Below, in pieces: positions 40,871-50,821 of a DNA stretch of 64,000 nt (position 1 is the first letter of the stretch; each line of letters opens with the position of its first letter). Under the pieces are notes generated by a model, which saw nothing but the letters and a program-made list of their open reading frames with translations, did not search any database and was not told where the DNA came from. The DNA comes from Azorinus chamasolen (taxonomy: Eukaryota; Mollusca; Bivalvia; Cardiida; Solecurtidae), in contig OY755239.1 in assembly GCA_963576725.1 (NCBI GenBank), positions 63,491,645 through 63,555,644 of the forward strand. Reading direction: 5' to 3'. Both the position numbers and the translations under genes were made by a program.

Positions 40871-41107
40871 ACACAATGCCGTGATTTATAATAACAACAT
40901 ATATCAATAATCATAACGTGAACTAAAGTAGAGATTATCCAGGGAACAAATTATGTTTTAGTCTGATAAACGATTATATAGTAGAACCTGTCTTAAACAC
41001 AATGCGTTGATTTATAATAACAACATATATCAATAATTATAACGTGAACTAAAGCAGAGATTATCCAGGGAAAAAAGTTATATTTTAGTCTGATAAACGA
41101 TTATATA
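40870..41107 (+). repeat. Tandem duplication of segment V, two copies of ~126 bp
   Basis: Both copies contain GATTTATAATAACAACATAT, AACGTGAACTAAAG, AGAGATTATCCAGGGA and TTAGTCTGATAAACGATTAT. Copy 1 ends in TAGTAGAACCTGTCTTAA, the start of an A4 element; copy 2 runs into a fuller A4. Confidence 0.85.
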
Positions 41108-41285
41108 TTATATAGAATCTGTCTTAAGCGGCCATCAAAAAAGAGGTTTAATTATGTAACACTTGTAGTAACTTAATGCAGGTCATACGTAATGCATTAC
41201 TTTTGCCCTGAATTCAGCAACCACGTGCTTTTTTAAATTTCATTTGCTCAATAAATGAAGTGTCGCTTAAGACTGGGACAACATT
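41108..41285. mobile_element. A4 element, tip deleted
   Basis: TAGAATCTGTCTTAAGCGGC at the left; CGCTTAAGACTGGGACAAC at the right. Core GTAACTTAATGCAGGTCATA joined directly to GCATTACTTTTGCCC. Confidence 0.72.
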
Positions 41286-41448
41286 ATGAAACAGTCGTGT
41301 TTTACTATTACAAAGCTACGAGAAACACAATGTCTGCTTAAATGTGGATCCGGTGCAATATTGACAACTTTTGATTCGAACAAGCTTTGAGAAGGTAATG
41401 ACTAAGTGACAAACAGCTTGGATTCTGATGAGACACTGACTTACTGCA

Positions 41449-41723
41449 TTAACTCTTTCCATGTTTATTTCAAATTTTAATACCAACTGAATGTTCATGG
41501 ACAACTAGTTATAATACAATGTAAAAAGTGGAACCATTTTAGAAAGTAAAGAAACAGATCTATCAATTGCCGTTGGCAAACAGAGCAGGCCCTGATCAGA
41601 CGGCAGATTCTATTAACAAACAGAGTAGACCCTGATCAGACGGCTCCTCTAGGAGCCGTCTGATCTGGGTCTACTCTATATGCAAATGCCTGAAAATGCA
41701 TTTTTATGAATGAAAGTGTTTAA
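41449..41723 (+). mobile_element. B2 element with duplicated stem arm, nested in A4
   Basis: TTAACTCTTTCCATGTTTAT to ATGAATGAAAGTGTTTAA. The left stem arm CAAACAGAGCAGGCCCTGAT occurs twice (about 41577 and 41614). Tip GGCTCCTCTAGGAGCC. Confidence 0.82.
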
Positions 41724-41795
41724 GCAGCCACTTGCTTTAAAAGACACCAATATCTGTTCGTTTAAGTCGCTTTAAAGATGTTCTATGGTATATAG
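41720..41795. mobile_element. A4 element, right half
   Basis: TTAAGCAGCCACTTGCTTTA, TTTAAGTCGCTTTAAAGATG, TTCTATGGTA. Its TTAA is the landing site of the B2 copy. Confidence 0.65.
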
Positions 41796-41821
41796 ATCAG
41801 GTGGCCCGGTGTGCGTAGAAT

Positions 41822-42100
41822 AAAAGAGAACCTTACATAACCAATCGTCTTTTGAGATCTATACATTTTAAGGTGGAAAGTAGAGAATAGGACAGTTAAT
41901 GTATAATGCATAATAAATGCCAGATCCAATAGTTAACGAATCACTTAAGTTTAACGTTTTATTCATCTGAGACTGCACACTTTTAAATAGTTGGACAAAA
42001 AACATCATTTCCACAGTCGAGATGTTACATCTTAGAAAATATTCGATACAACGTACATTGTACATGTTACTTTCGTTTGTAGAAAAGGAAAGAGACAACA
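41822..42100 (+). repeat. Dispersed segment W, copy 2
   Basis: CCAATCGTCTTTTGAGATC, GCCAGATCCAATAGTTAACG, CATCTGAGACTGCACACTTT and TTACTTTCGTTTGTAG align with 25865-26130. Confidence 0.7.
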
Positions 42101-42117
42101 ACAAGTCCATGTACGTA

Positions 42118-42554
42118 CATGGTGTCCCCCCAAAACGGAACCCTGTATCAAATGTGTATTTTAACCAATGTAACCGGACACTTTGAAATATAAATATTTA
42201 CCGTTGTAGATAAGTCATTTGTGCATATGTCTGCCACATATTTCTTAAAAATATGCTTTGGTTTTAAAAATATGAGTATTTTAATGAATGCACCTAATAT
42301 CTGTTTCAACATGATATTCGTACATTGCATACTCCATGTCTATATCATGTTTAAAACAGAGTTTTGGGTGCTTTCATTTAAATGCTGATATCTTAAAAAA
42401 TAATGAATATGTTTAGACATACTTTTGACAATATATGGCAAAATGTTGTCTCTACTAAGCTACATGTATATACTTTAACTTAAGTTAGCAATATTGACAG
42501 AAATGGGATAACTTGCAAGTCTTAATCCCGGGTTACGTTTTTTGGGACACCCTG
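42118..42554. mobile_element. Mariner-type non-autonomous element (TA target)
   Basis: CATGGTGTCCCCCCAAAACG after TA, TTTTTTGGGACACCCTG before TA: about 26-bp terminal inverted repeats of the GGGTGTCCCAAAA kind seen in Tc1/mariner relatives. The 437-bp interior has no transposase frame. Confidence 0.78.
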
Positions 42555-42599
42555 TATTCTGAAAGTAGCTATGGCTAAAACGGCACTCTTTGTCGATAG

Positions 42600-42835
42600 A
42601 GAGACGCCTGGTAACGCCATTCAACACCCTTGCAAACAGAGCAGAACGTTTCCAGACGTCCCCTTAGGATCAGGATAAGGTTTGCTTATGAAATAAAAAC
42701 TATATACTGTATATAAAAATACAGACTGGATAAAATACAGTTTCCGTCATGCCCAAACAATTATGTGTTCATGTGCCATTATCAACAAATTATCTTATTA
42801 ATAGTCATGGTGTCATGATGCCCCATTATAACGAT
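42600..42835 (-). mobile_element. B element, degenerate
   Basis: CACCCTTGCAAACAGAGCAG, tip lost, ATGTGCCATTATCAACAAAT, AGTCATGGTGTCATGATG. Terminal TTAA not found. Confidence 0.5.
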
Positions 42836-42919
42836 TAAAGAAAATACAACCCATGACATTTGTTTCGATACATGAGAAATGAACGTTTTGTATAGTAAAA
42901 AAGTTCGAAAGACAAAGTA

Positions 42920-43124
42920 CAGTAAAGTTCTGCTAATGCGACCACCTAAAAGAGGTATAATTCTGGGTGCTAGATGCAGGTGGTAGCTTAATGCAGGACA
43001 AAAGTAATGCAGAAAGCTCCTGTATGAGCTTTCTGCATTACTTTTGTCCTGCATTAAGCAACCACCTGCTTATTAAGGCACCCATGTTTATTCATTAAGT
43101 GGTCGCATTAGCGGGATTTTACTG
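42920..43124. mobile_element. A2 element, TA on both sides
   Basis: CAGTAAAGTTCTGCTAATGC to TTAGCGGGATTTTACTG. Near-perfect palindrome, tip AAGCTCCTGTATGAGCTTT. Confidence 0.92.
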
Positions 43125-43174
43125 TACCATTAATATTTGAACATTTAGTTTTACGAGTTATGCATACATGTATA

Positions 43175-43374
43175 CAGTAGAACCCCCTCTAATGCGACCA
43201 CTTAATGGATAGTCACGTGCGTTTTTTAAAGGACTTCATGCAGGAGGGAAGTAATGCAGAAAACTCCCGTAGAACGTTCGTCCTATATTATTATAAGCTA
43301 CCAGCTACCAGCTACCTCTACGACCCAGTATTAGATCTCTGCTGGGTGGTCGCATTAGAGCTGCTCTTTTACCG
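43175..43374. mobile_element. A2 element, diverged
   Basis: CAGTAGAACCCCCTCTAATG to TTAGAGCTGCTCTTTTACCG. Core reduced (AGTAATGCAGAAAACTCC); contains GCTACCA repeated twice in the right arm. Confidence 0.75.
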
Positions 43375-43405
43375 TAACTCCAATCTAGCTAACGTAATCA
43401 AGAAC

Positions 43406-43655
43406 TTAACCCTTCGCTTGCTATTCACGTCAATATACCTACCTGTAAATAGTGAAGACCCAGATGAGACAGCTCCTGCAGGAGCTGTCTCATCAGAGTC
43501 TGCACTATTTACAAGTTGATTGTGCAAGCAGTGCTCTCCACCGCAGTGGTTTCACAGCGAAATACTTGTACACAGTGAAGATATATGTAAATATACAACA
43601 GGGTATGGGTAAAGAAGGAGAACTGTATTTTAAAATTCAACAAGCGAAGGGTTAA
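43406..43655. mobile_element. D element, complete
   Basis: TTAACCCTTCGCTTGCTATT to CAAGCGAAGGGTTAA. Perfect tip ACAGCTCCTGCAGGAGCTGT; reference copy for D. Confidence 0.92.
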
Positions 43656-43810
43656 CATCTCCTCGTGATCTAAGCTGTTTGATACTCTGTCAATGGTTTC
43701 TCAAAAGCTTGTTCGAATCAGAAGAAGTCACAATTGCACAAGAGCAAACGCTAAGCAGGCATTATGTTTTTTTCACAGCGGGAAAAATGTTATAAACCCC
43801 GGTTTGATTG
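43656..43810. mobile_element. F2 fragment
   Basis: GTTTGATACTCTGTCAATGG, TTTCTCAAAAGCTTGTTCGA, TTATGTTTTTTTCACAG, as in the F2 right part at 45698. Confidence 0.5.
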
Positions 43811-43842
43811 AGATATGTGGCGTTTCAGAGTAGGATTATTTC

Positions 43843-44043
43843 TTAAGCCTTTCACCGCCAATGTCGCAAAAATGCACCACGGCAAATAGTACAGTCCCAG
43901 ATCAGGGACTTCCCTTTTTGTCTCATACTCTATTTCTATATATGTGCTTTATGCTGCGAAAATTGCCTTTATTTATCTCATTTCTTTATTTTACCGAATG
44001 ATTTAACAAACTTGGTTTGCAGATTTGGCGCCGAAAGGGTTAA
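43843..44043. mobile_element. E element, tip deleted, sharing TTAA with D
   Basis: TTAAGCCTTTCACCGCCAAT to TTTGGCGCCGAAAGGGTTAA. ATAGTACAGTCCCAGATCAG is joined directly to GGACTTCCCTTTTTG. Confidence 0.82.
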
Positions 44044-44289
44044 CCCTTCTCTTGCTGAATTTTAAAACACATTTCTCCTTCTTTACCCATGCCCTGTTGT
44101 ATAATTACATATATCTTCACTGTGTACAAGTATTTAGCTGTGCAATCACTGCTGTGTAGTGTACTGGTTGCACAATCAACTTGTGAATAGTGCAGACCCT
44201 GATGAGACAGATCCTGCAGGAGCTGTCTCATCTGGGTCTTCACTATTTACAGATAGGTATATTGACGTGAATAGCAAGCGAAGGGTTAA
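44040..44289. mobile_element. D element, complete, reversed
   Basis: TTAACCCTTCTCTTGCTGAA to GCAAGCGAAGGGTTAA. Tip ACAGATCCTGCAGGAGCTGT. Confidence 0.9.
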
Positions 44290-44957
44290 AAGTGACGTGT
44301 GTAAATATTTCTAGGATGGTATGTTTGCCATATAAATGTAAAGCCGTAACATATAGGTTGGCATTTTTTCTGGACATCTGTTGATAATAACCGACAAATA
44401 CGACGAGGTCCTTGTTGGCATCCATACGCATCTCAAGCTCAACAACGTGAATTTTGTTGGTTGTTTTATGAAATCTCAAACTAGAGATAAACCCCACATT
44501 TGTCACTCAAAACCTTCATACAAAGGGTGTTGGTAGCTCCATCTTAAACATATAACGAACTAGCACTAGCGTGTTGCATCACGACGTAATTGTTCGATAC
44601 TGTGATTAGACGGGACAATCACCAATGTCTATTGAATCAGACGATAAATGGTGCAGACTGCATTTAAAGAGCTCTTGAAAACGTTAAATGGGGTATGACA
44701 ATAAACAATCCTCTCAGCGGGACAGATTTACTTGGTAAAAGTCATTAACCTAGAAGGGTGAGGTTGGATTGAGTAATAAATGTCAGATACATTTATCACG
44801 GGTCCAATTTGTTACAAGATTATTTGTTTGTTCTCTCTTGGATGTTCAAGTAATAGTTACAGTGTTCATATGTGTTTGTGGTTTTCTTTTGTATTTTGTT
44901 TAGGAAAATACATGTTGCTTTTTGTGTTTATGTAAACTAATATGTTATTTTTAAACA
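44290..44957. other. Spacer with an unassigned minus-strand frame
   Basis: An 87-codon minus-strand frame (44506-44243) contains NKIHVVELEMRMDANKDLVV and FVGYYQQMSRKNANLYV, a plausible amino-acid mix, but it runs into the D element, lacks splice support and is not recognised. The rest shows no feature. Confidence 0.3.
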
Positions 44958-45110
44958 GTGCTAGAGATAAAGATGCGCACCAAAATACTAAAATCGTCAT
45001 TTCTCCACCAAGCCACAAAGAGTGGTCATAGTATAGGGTTTGGTGAAGAAATAAAGGAACTATTCTTGAAAATGTTTAATTTTACGCATCTTATCTAGAC
45101 CTCTGTAACA
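44958..45110. mobile_element. I element, tip shortened
   Basis: GATAAAGATGCGCACCAAAA, TTTCTCCACCAAGCC, AGAGTGGTCATAGTATAGGG, TTTGGTGAAGAAAT, CTTATCTAGACCTCTGTAAC. Outer arms resemble those at 51522. Confidence 0.65.
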
Positions 45111-45236
45111 GTTGACGATTTCGCTGCCATAGGCGATTCAGTGGTCACCGATGCAAATAGTTTAGATGTAGAACTCGCTTGTATCAGGATCAACAATGTT
45201 ACTCTGGTTAGTTATGACGCTAAATGCAGAACAGTA

Positions 45237-45463
45237 ATCCCTGCAGTGCAGAATACGAATCACTAATATTATTTTATTTGCAAATAGTGTAGACCCAGAT
45301 GAAAGGGCTCCTAGGGGAGCCATCTCATTACGGTCTGCACTGTTTCTCATATTACACTTTTCGTTACAATTTTCTTTAGATAAATTCCTCAATATTCGCC
45401 ATGAGTTTGACCTGTCTGAAGTTTGGAATAGTCCATTTGAATATACAGCGTTGTAAGGGTTAA
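45237..45463. mobile_element. H element
   Basis: CAGTGCAGAATACGAATCAC, AATAGTGTAGACCCAGATGA, tip GGCTCCTAGGGGAGCC, GACCTGTCTGAAGTTTGGAA, CAGCGTTGTAAGGGTTAA. Confidence 0.78.
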
Positions 45464-45697
45464 GAATAAAATTTACAAATGGTCTTTAGTTAAAGCGAAC
45501 AAATCAGTTATTTGAACGAAAATTAAATGGAATATCATTAATTGGGCTGTTGTTTGAGCGAGAGCCTACAAACAATTGTACCTTTATTAAATTAAATATA
45601 TTGTCTACAGAATACGTGCTTAATAATTTTGTTAATTATCAACGCCATCATATCCAATAGGTAAATCTTGAGGCGACATGTTACTTTCCTTTGTCGA

Positions 45698-45960
45698 TTA
45701 ACCCTTCTCATGTTAAGCGCGACCTGACTCGCATTTGCAAATAGCATGGATCCAGATGAGACGCCGAGTAACTCGGCGTCTCATCAGGGTCCAAGCTGTT
45801 TGACACCCGTTCAACAGTTTCTCAAACGCTTGGTTGAATCAGAAAGTTAGTAAAAATTGCATCAAGTCAGCCTTTTGGGAGTTATGTTTTTTTCAGTACG
45901 ATCACGGTTCATATATATGTCTGCATATCCGTCTAAAATACAGACAGCTCAATAAAGTTA
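45698..45960. mobile_element. F2 element
   Basis: TTAACCCTTCTCATGTTAAG; perfect tip GATGAGACGCCGAGTAACTC; AACAGTTTCTCAAACGCTTG, TTATGTTTTTTTCAGTAC. Right boundary not fixed. Confidence 0.65.
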
Positions 45961-46139
45961 AATTTATCCAGTTTGTTCATAAGAAATCATTGATATGAAG
46001 CTGTTATATACTTATATAAGCATGCAAACAATTGATCAAATATGTGTTCCTCTTATCTCCAAGTTAGGAAAAAGTACCTAATTATAGTATACTTTCAGTC
46101 CGAATAACCTCTCAGTCGTCTGTACATTTACTCCCCTGG

Positions 46140-46390
46140 TCATTGAGCCATTCGCCTACAATTGTTTGAAGCACTGCTAACATATGAAGCGATAACACAG
46201 TCGCAGTGCCAGCTAGCGACCCTTACATGTACCCATTTTAACACCTGTGTGGAGAGGAGACAACCTCGTGCGAGTGGGAGACACTGAGAAGCGTCTCTGA
46301 AATTTCGAGCTGGTCCAGCCGGGATTCGATCCCGGGACCCCTGGGTTATCAGCTGAACGCTCAATCACTAGGCCAAGCCACCACCATTTA
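46140..46390 (-). mobile_element. tRNA-derived SINE
   Basis: The minus-strand head (46390-46310) has A box TGGCCTAGTGA, B box GGATCGAATCC, loop CTGATAA (isoleucine-like GAT) and a good T stem CCGGGATCGAATCCCGG. The body holds GAGACGCTTCTCAGTGTCTC and ATGGGTACATGTAAGG; ATGGGTAC recalls conserved SINE central domains, from memory. The 3' end and target repeats are not resolved. Pseudo-tRNA is the alternative. Confidence 0.6.
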
Positions 46391-46489
46391 GTGTGTTACA
46401 ATGTATCATTTGAAGCGAGCACATTATACAAGCCTTGCTGACACCAATCAAGTCAGTAGCCGCATCTCCCTTTGCTTAATTTAACTCCT

Positions 46490-46935
46490 GACTTGCTGAT
46501 TAAACATCTGTGAAGCCATACCATCATTAATATCTATTAGCTGAAGTAGCTGAAGTTTTATAATGGCATATTAACCCTTCGTTTGCTGATTTTTAAAATA
46601 CATTTCTCCTTCTTTACCCATACCCTGTTGTATAATTACATATACATTGTATCTTCACTGTGTACACGTATTTCGCTGTGCAATCACTGTTGTGGAGTGC
46701 ACTGGTTGCACAATCAACTTGTAAATAGTGCAGACCCTGATGAGACAGCTCCTGCAGGAGCTATATCATCTGGGTCTTCACTATTTACAGGTAGGTATAT
46801 TGACGCGAATAGCAAGCGAAGAGTTAACAATGGGTATGTTTGGCCATAGCAAAAAAAATCGTAGAATCATATATATATTATGTCAAATAAGCAAACAGAG
46901 TAGAGAACCTGATTAGATGGCCCCTACAGTGTCAT
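46490..46935 (+). mobile_element. B element interrupted by a D element
   Basis: ACCATCATTAATATCTATTA, TTTTATAATGGCATA, then after D CAATGGGTATGTTTGGCC and AGCAAACAGAGTAGAGAAC; right end lost. Confidence 0.6.
46571..46827. mobile_element. D element nested in B at TTAA
   Basis: TTAACCCTTCGTTTGCTGAT to GCAAGCGAAGAGTTAA, TTAA duplicated. Tip ACAGCTCCTGCAGGAGCT. Confidence 0.88.
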
Positions 46936-47006
46936 GTTAAGGATGTAACCACGTCACCAAAGAGTTTTCTATCCAGCAATGAGGGACTAAGAGGTGGTTT
47001 AAAGTA

Positions 47007-47214
47007 CAGTGAAACCCCTCTAATACGACCGCCAAAATGAGGTATAATTCTGGGTCTCAGAGGCAGGTGGTAGCTGAATGCATGACCAAAGTAATGCAGA
47101 AAGCTCCTACAGGAGCTTTCTGCATTACTTTGGTCATGCATTCAGCAACCGCCTGCTTTTAAAAACATTAACGTCTCCTCATTATAAGTGGTTGCTTCAG
47201 AAGGGGTTTTACTG
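47007..47214. mobile_element. A2 element, TA on both sides, near-perfect palindrome
   Basis: CAGTGAAACCCCTCTAATAC to CAGAAGGGGTTTTACTG. Core stem ATGACCAAAGTAATGCAGAA, tip AAGCTCCTACAGGAGCTTT. Confidence 0.92.
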
Positions 47215-47428
47215 TACTTCGAAACAGTCTTGCTGTTATATAATTTCCCTTCATCCGAGAATTTAACGATCGATCCGATGTTTGGCAAAGTGTGCCTATT
47301 CGAACCATGAATGTTTGGATGTCACCCATTCAGTCAGTCGGTAACCACCTAATACTTTGATTAGTTTCTCAAAGTGCCACGGCACTGAAACTATGTCGCC
47401 AAAGAGCCAGGAGAATGCGGAGTGGTTT

Positions 47429-47664
47429 TTAACCCTTTCCCTGATATTGACGACTTTTGACGACTCTGTAAAAGTCACTTTGTGAAACCATTGTGATAAA
47501 CAGAGCATTTGCTCCTACATGTATAGGAGCAAATGCTCTATTTATCACAATGGTTTCAAACTACAAATTTCTAAAAAAAATCCTTTTCTCTAGTTAATGC
47601 TTCTTTTCGGTAGATTTATCCAAAATGGTTGGATCTAAAAATAACCTATGAGGGAATGGGTTAA
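47429..47664. mobile_element. C element, complete
   Basis: TTAACCCTTTCCCTGATATT to CTATGAGGGAATGGGTTAA. The tip is interrupted by CATGTATAG; stem TGTGATAAACAGAGCATTTG. Confidence 0.9.
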
Positions 47665-47956
47665 ATCGAACATTGTTTCTGCTATATACTACATGTATAT
47701 ATTTGTGAACATTGACACAATTATGCCGTGGAGATGAAAATTCAATACACATACGTCTTTCATCTCAGTCCTTAATTGATAAGAAGATAATTATATACAT
47801 ATGCATGTTGTAAATTACGGTAAAAAGTATGTTTAAACTAATTGTTTTTATATCAATAGGAATTATAACCCTTTATCAAATAGTTTCGACCTGGATACCA
47901 TTGTAGTAGTGACTTTCTGTAAATACATGTATATTGAATCTTAGTGTTCCTTTTTC

Positions 47957-48170
47957 TTAACCCTTACAGTGCGGGACCCGAGTCACTAATGTCATTTTCA
48001 AACAGTGTAGACCCATATGAGAGGGCTCCTATAGGAGCCCTCTCATCAGGGTCTGCACTGTTTGTCATGTTACACTTTTCTTTAGAAAACATCCCTAAAT
48101 ATTCACCATAAGCTTGACCTATTTGAATTTTGGAATATTCCATTTGAAAAATCAGCGTTGTAAGGGTGAA
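47957..48170. mobile_element. H element, best preserved
   Basis: TTAACCCTTACAGTGCGGGA to CAGCGTTGTAAGGGTGAA. Perfect tip AGGGCTCCTATAGGAGCCCT within GTGTAGACCCATATGAG. Confidence 0.85.
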
Positions 48171-48822
48171 ATGACAAAAGAAGAATTCCATATGCTCTAA
48201 GAGCATCCTGATATTGTTTTAGATGTTAGTGTCAGAATGACAGGGATAGAAATATTCGTTACAGTGGTATCATCAATTCATTTTCAAGCAAATTGCACCA
48301 GTTATTTCTAACTGATTGCTGGGTCATATGTGTGTTTGTATAATCTTGTATGCAGGTCTTGATGGAACTGTTTACCTGAAAACACTGTGCGGTATTTAAA
48401 GTATATTAGACAAACATCTGGATTTCCATTTCTACCTGCAGCTGTGCTGAAAACATAAATCACGAAAGAAGGCCTTCAAAGATGTGCCGCCTTTGATACC
48501 TGCACGGTATTGCCGTATCTATCGCACTACACAAAACATTGGTATAATGGATTAGAAAGCCGATATTACGACAGACAAATGTTTAAAACAGGCTTGAAGT
48601 TACCTGTTAGGAATGTAAGGAAGTTAGTTAAGAATATTATTATTCAAAACTCACTCTTGTTTAAAACGTTAGGCATGTTTGTTTAAAAACACACAAACGC
48701 GAAAGAGAAAGTATTCCATATAGCTTGCTAAAGTATTTTAACGTTCTACAAGGTAAATGACATAGCATGCAGGTCGTATTTAAACTCTTCGATAATAGTA
48801 TGATTATGTTCGAAAACTGACT
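48171..48822. other. Spacer, nothing recognised
   Basis: AT-rich, no paired ends or coding pattern noticed. Confidence 0.4.
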
Positions 48823-49050
48823 TTAACCCTTTTCCTCATATTGACGACTTTTGACGACTCTGTAAAAGTCACTTTGTGAAACCATTGTGATAAATAGTGC
48901 ATTTGCTCCTATAGGAGCAAATGCTCTATTTATCACAATGGTTTCAAATTACAGAATTCTTAAATTTTCCTTTTCTCTACTTAATGCTCCTTTTCGGTAG
49001 ATTGATTCAAAGAGGTTGTATCTAAAATAGCCTATGAGGGAATGGGTTAA
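48823..49050. mobile_element. C element, first of a TTAA-linked chain
   Basis: TTAACCCTTTTCCTCATATT to CTATGAGGGAATGGGTTAA. Perfect tip TTGCTCCTATAGGAGCAA. Confidence 0.9.
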
Positions 49051-49384
49051 CCTTTTATCTTATAGAAACACCATTACAGACAAAGTAGACTCAGAGTAGA
49101 TCGGGCCTCGAGGTTAAATAATATTTTGCTTGAGTCTGAGATCATTCTCAAGCATCTGATTGGTCAGATTCTGAGCTTGCTCAGATTCCGACCAATCAGA
49201 TACTTGAGAATAATCTCAGACTCAGAAGTTTTATAACCTCTGGGTCCTGTTTATTTGTATAATTATGTAATTATAACACATTTGATTCCCTGTTTCTGCC
49301 GTAGCTAAACATTTTCTTGTTAGTATGCTATTATAAATAAAATCAATGGGTTTATATGGATATTCGCCGTCAGGTAAAGGTTAA
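49047..49384. mobile_element. Gp element (B with a G-like hairpin in its tip)
   Basis: TTAACCTTTTATCTTATAG and GACAAAGTAGACTCAGAG, then hairpin CTCAAGCATCTGATTGGTCA / GACCAATCAGATACTTGAG, then GTTTCTGCCGTAGCTAAAC and GTCAGGTAAAGGTTAA. Shares TTAA on both sides. Confidence 0.8.
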
Positions 49385-49637
49385 CCCTTTCCCTCATATA
49401 AACGCCTTTTCAAGTATTTGCAATTTGAGAAGACCCAGCTCAAACGGCTCCAATAAGAGCCGTTTGATCTGGGTCTGCTCTGTTTACTTTTGATGTGATA
49501 TAGATCTGATTATACAGTTATTGTCAAAGTAAAAATTCCTTGACAAGTTTGCATTATAAAAAAAAGAGCTAACAAACATTCATTATGACAGTGTTTCTTA
49601 CATGAATATTGAACAGGTACAGAATGTAAAGAGTTAA
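49381..49637 (-). mobile_element. B element within the TTAA-linked chain
   Basis: TTAACCCTTTCCCTCATATA to GTACAGAATGTAAAGAGTTAA minus its first base; tip GGCTCCAATAAGAGCC. Confidence 0.85.
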
Positions 49638-49962
49638 CGCTAAATGTGCAGGCCCGAGTTTATAAAACGTTTTGCTCGAGAGTCTGAGATCATTCTCAAG
49701 TATCTGATTGGTCAGATTCTGAACTTGTTCAAAATCAGACCAATCAGATACTTGAGAATGACCTCAGACTCAAACTCAGACGTTTTATAATCCAGAGGCC
49801 CTGTGTATTTGTATATATAATTATAACATAATTATTTGATTCCCAAGTTTCTGCCGCACCTAAACATTTTCCTGTTAGTATGCCATTATAAATATTCCGG
49901 TAATCCATATAAATAAAGTCAATGGTTTTTATATGAAAATTCGCCGTCAGGTAAATGGTTAA
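49634..49962. mobile_element. Gp element, second copy
   Basis: TTAACGCTAAATGTGCAGGC, hairpin TCAAGTATCTGATTGGTCAG / GACCAATCAGATACTTGAGA, TTCGCCGTCAGGTAAATGG. Confidence 0.82.
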
Positions 49963-50130
49963 CGCTAAATGTGCAGGCCCCGAGGTTATAAAACGTTTTG
50001 CTTGAGAGTCTGACATCGTTCTCAGGCATCTGATTGGTCAGATCATGAGCTTGCTCATAATCTGGCCAATCAGATATTTGAGAATGATATCAGACATAGA
50101 CTCAGAGTCAGAAGTTTTTATAAACTTAGA
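49959..50130. mobile_element. Gp element, third copy, right part lost
   Basis: TTAACGCTAAATGTGCAGGC again, hairpin CAGGCATCTGATTGGTCAGA / GGCCAATCAGATATTTGAG, then breaks off after AAGTTTTTATAAAC. Confidence 0.78.
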
Positions 50131-50430
50131 CCAAGTATATAGGACCTTTGAAACTAGTGCAGGGAACCGTTTGGTTTGGAAAGGGATACAAATCGCAGTA
50201 ACACCGAATAGTTTGACTGATACGGAACAAAAACATGCACGAAGTTTGTCTAAACATCTGCAACATGGATAGTTTAGCATTAAACTCTCTTAAGAGAGTA
50301 TTTGTAAGTTTACCTTCAACACGTATTTACTCCATTCGTGCAGTGTGTCCCTGTACACGAGTGCACGATCAGTTCTGTACTGTTCATGCAAAAGTATACA
50401 CTCCATCATACTAATGCAATTAAACCATAT
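50131..50430. other. Spacer with a short plus-strand frame
   Basis: The frame to TAG at 50272 contains YRTFETSAGNRLVWKGIQI and NSLTDTEQKHARSLSKHL, protein-like but unrecognised and without a start outside the transposon. No other feature. Confidence 0.25.
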
Positions 50431-50584
50431 CCCGCTATTTACGATATGACTCACATTTGCAAACACCTAGGATCCAGATTAGCTGCCGAGTAGCTCGGTG
50501 TCTCATCAGGATCCAAGCCGTTCGACACTCGGCCAATAGTTTCCCAAAAGCTTGATCAAATTGGACGTAGTCAAACTTGAACCA
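50431..50584. mobile_element. F2 element
   Basis: TATGACTCACATTTGCAAAC, tip CTGCCGAGTAGCTCGGTG, AATAGTTTCCCAAAAGCTTG; ends not fixed. Confidence 0.6.
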
Positions 50585-50736
50585 GGGTCCATGCTTATAA
50601 AACTTTTTAGTTGAGTCTGAGTTCGGTCTCAAGTTTTTGATTGGTCAGATTTGAGCCTTTGGCTCAAATCTAACCAATCAAAAGCTTGAGAACAAACTCA
50701 GACTCAACTGAAAAGGCTTTATAAGCATGGGACCAG
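50585..50736. mobile_element. G hairpin element
   Basis: GGGTCCATGCTTATAAAAC to TTTATAAGCATGGGACC; a single inner module TTTGATTGGTCAGATTTGAG, without the duplicated right module of the other copies. Confidence 0.82.
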
Positions 50737-50821
50737 ATCCACATTTGGGCAGACATATTATTTTCGCAGCTGAGTATGGTTTATATTTACCCAAAGACAG
50801 ACCACTTGAATATACGGGTTA

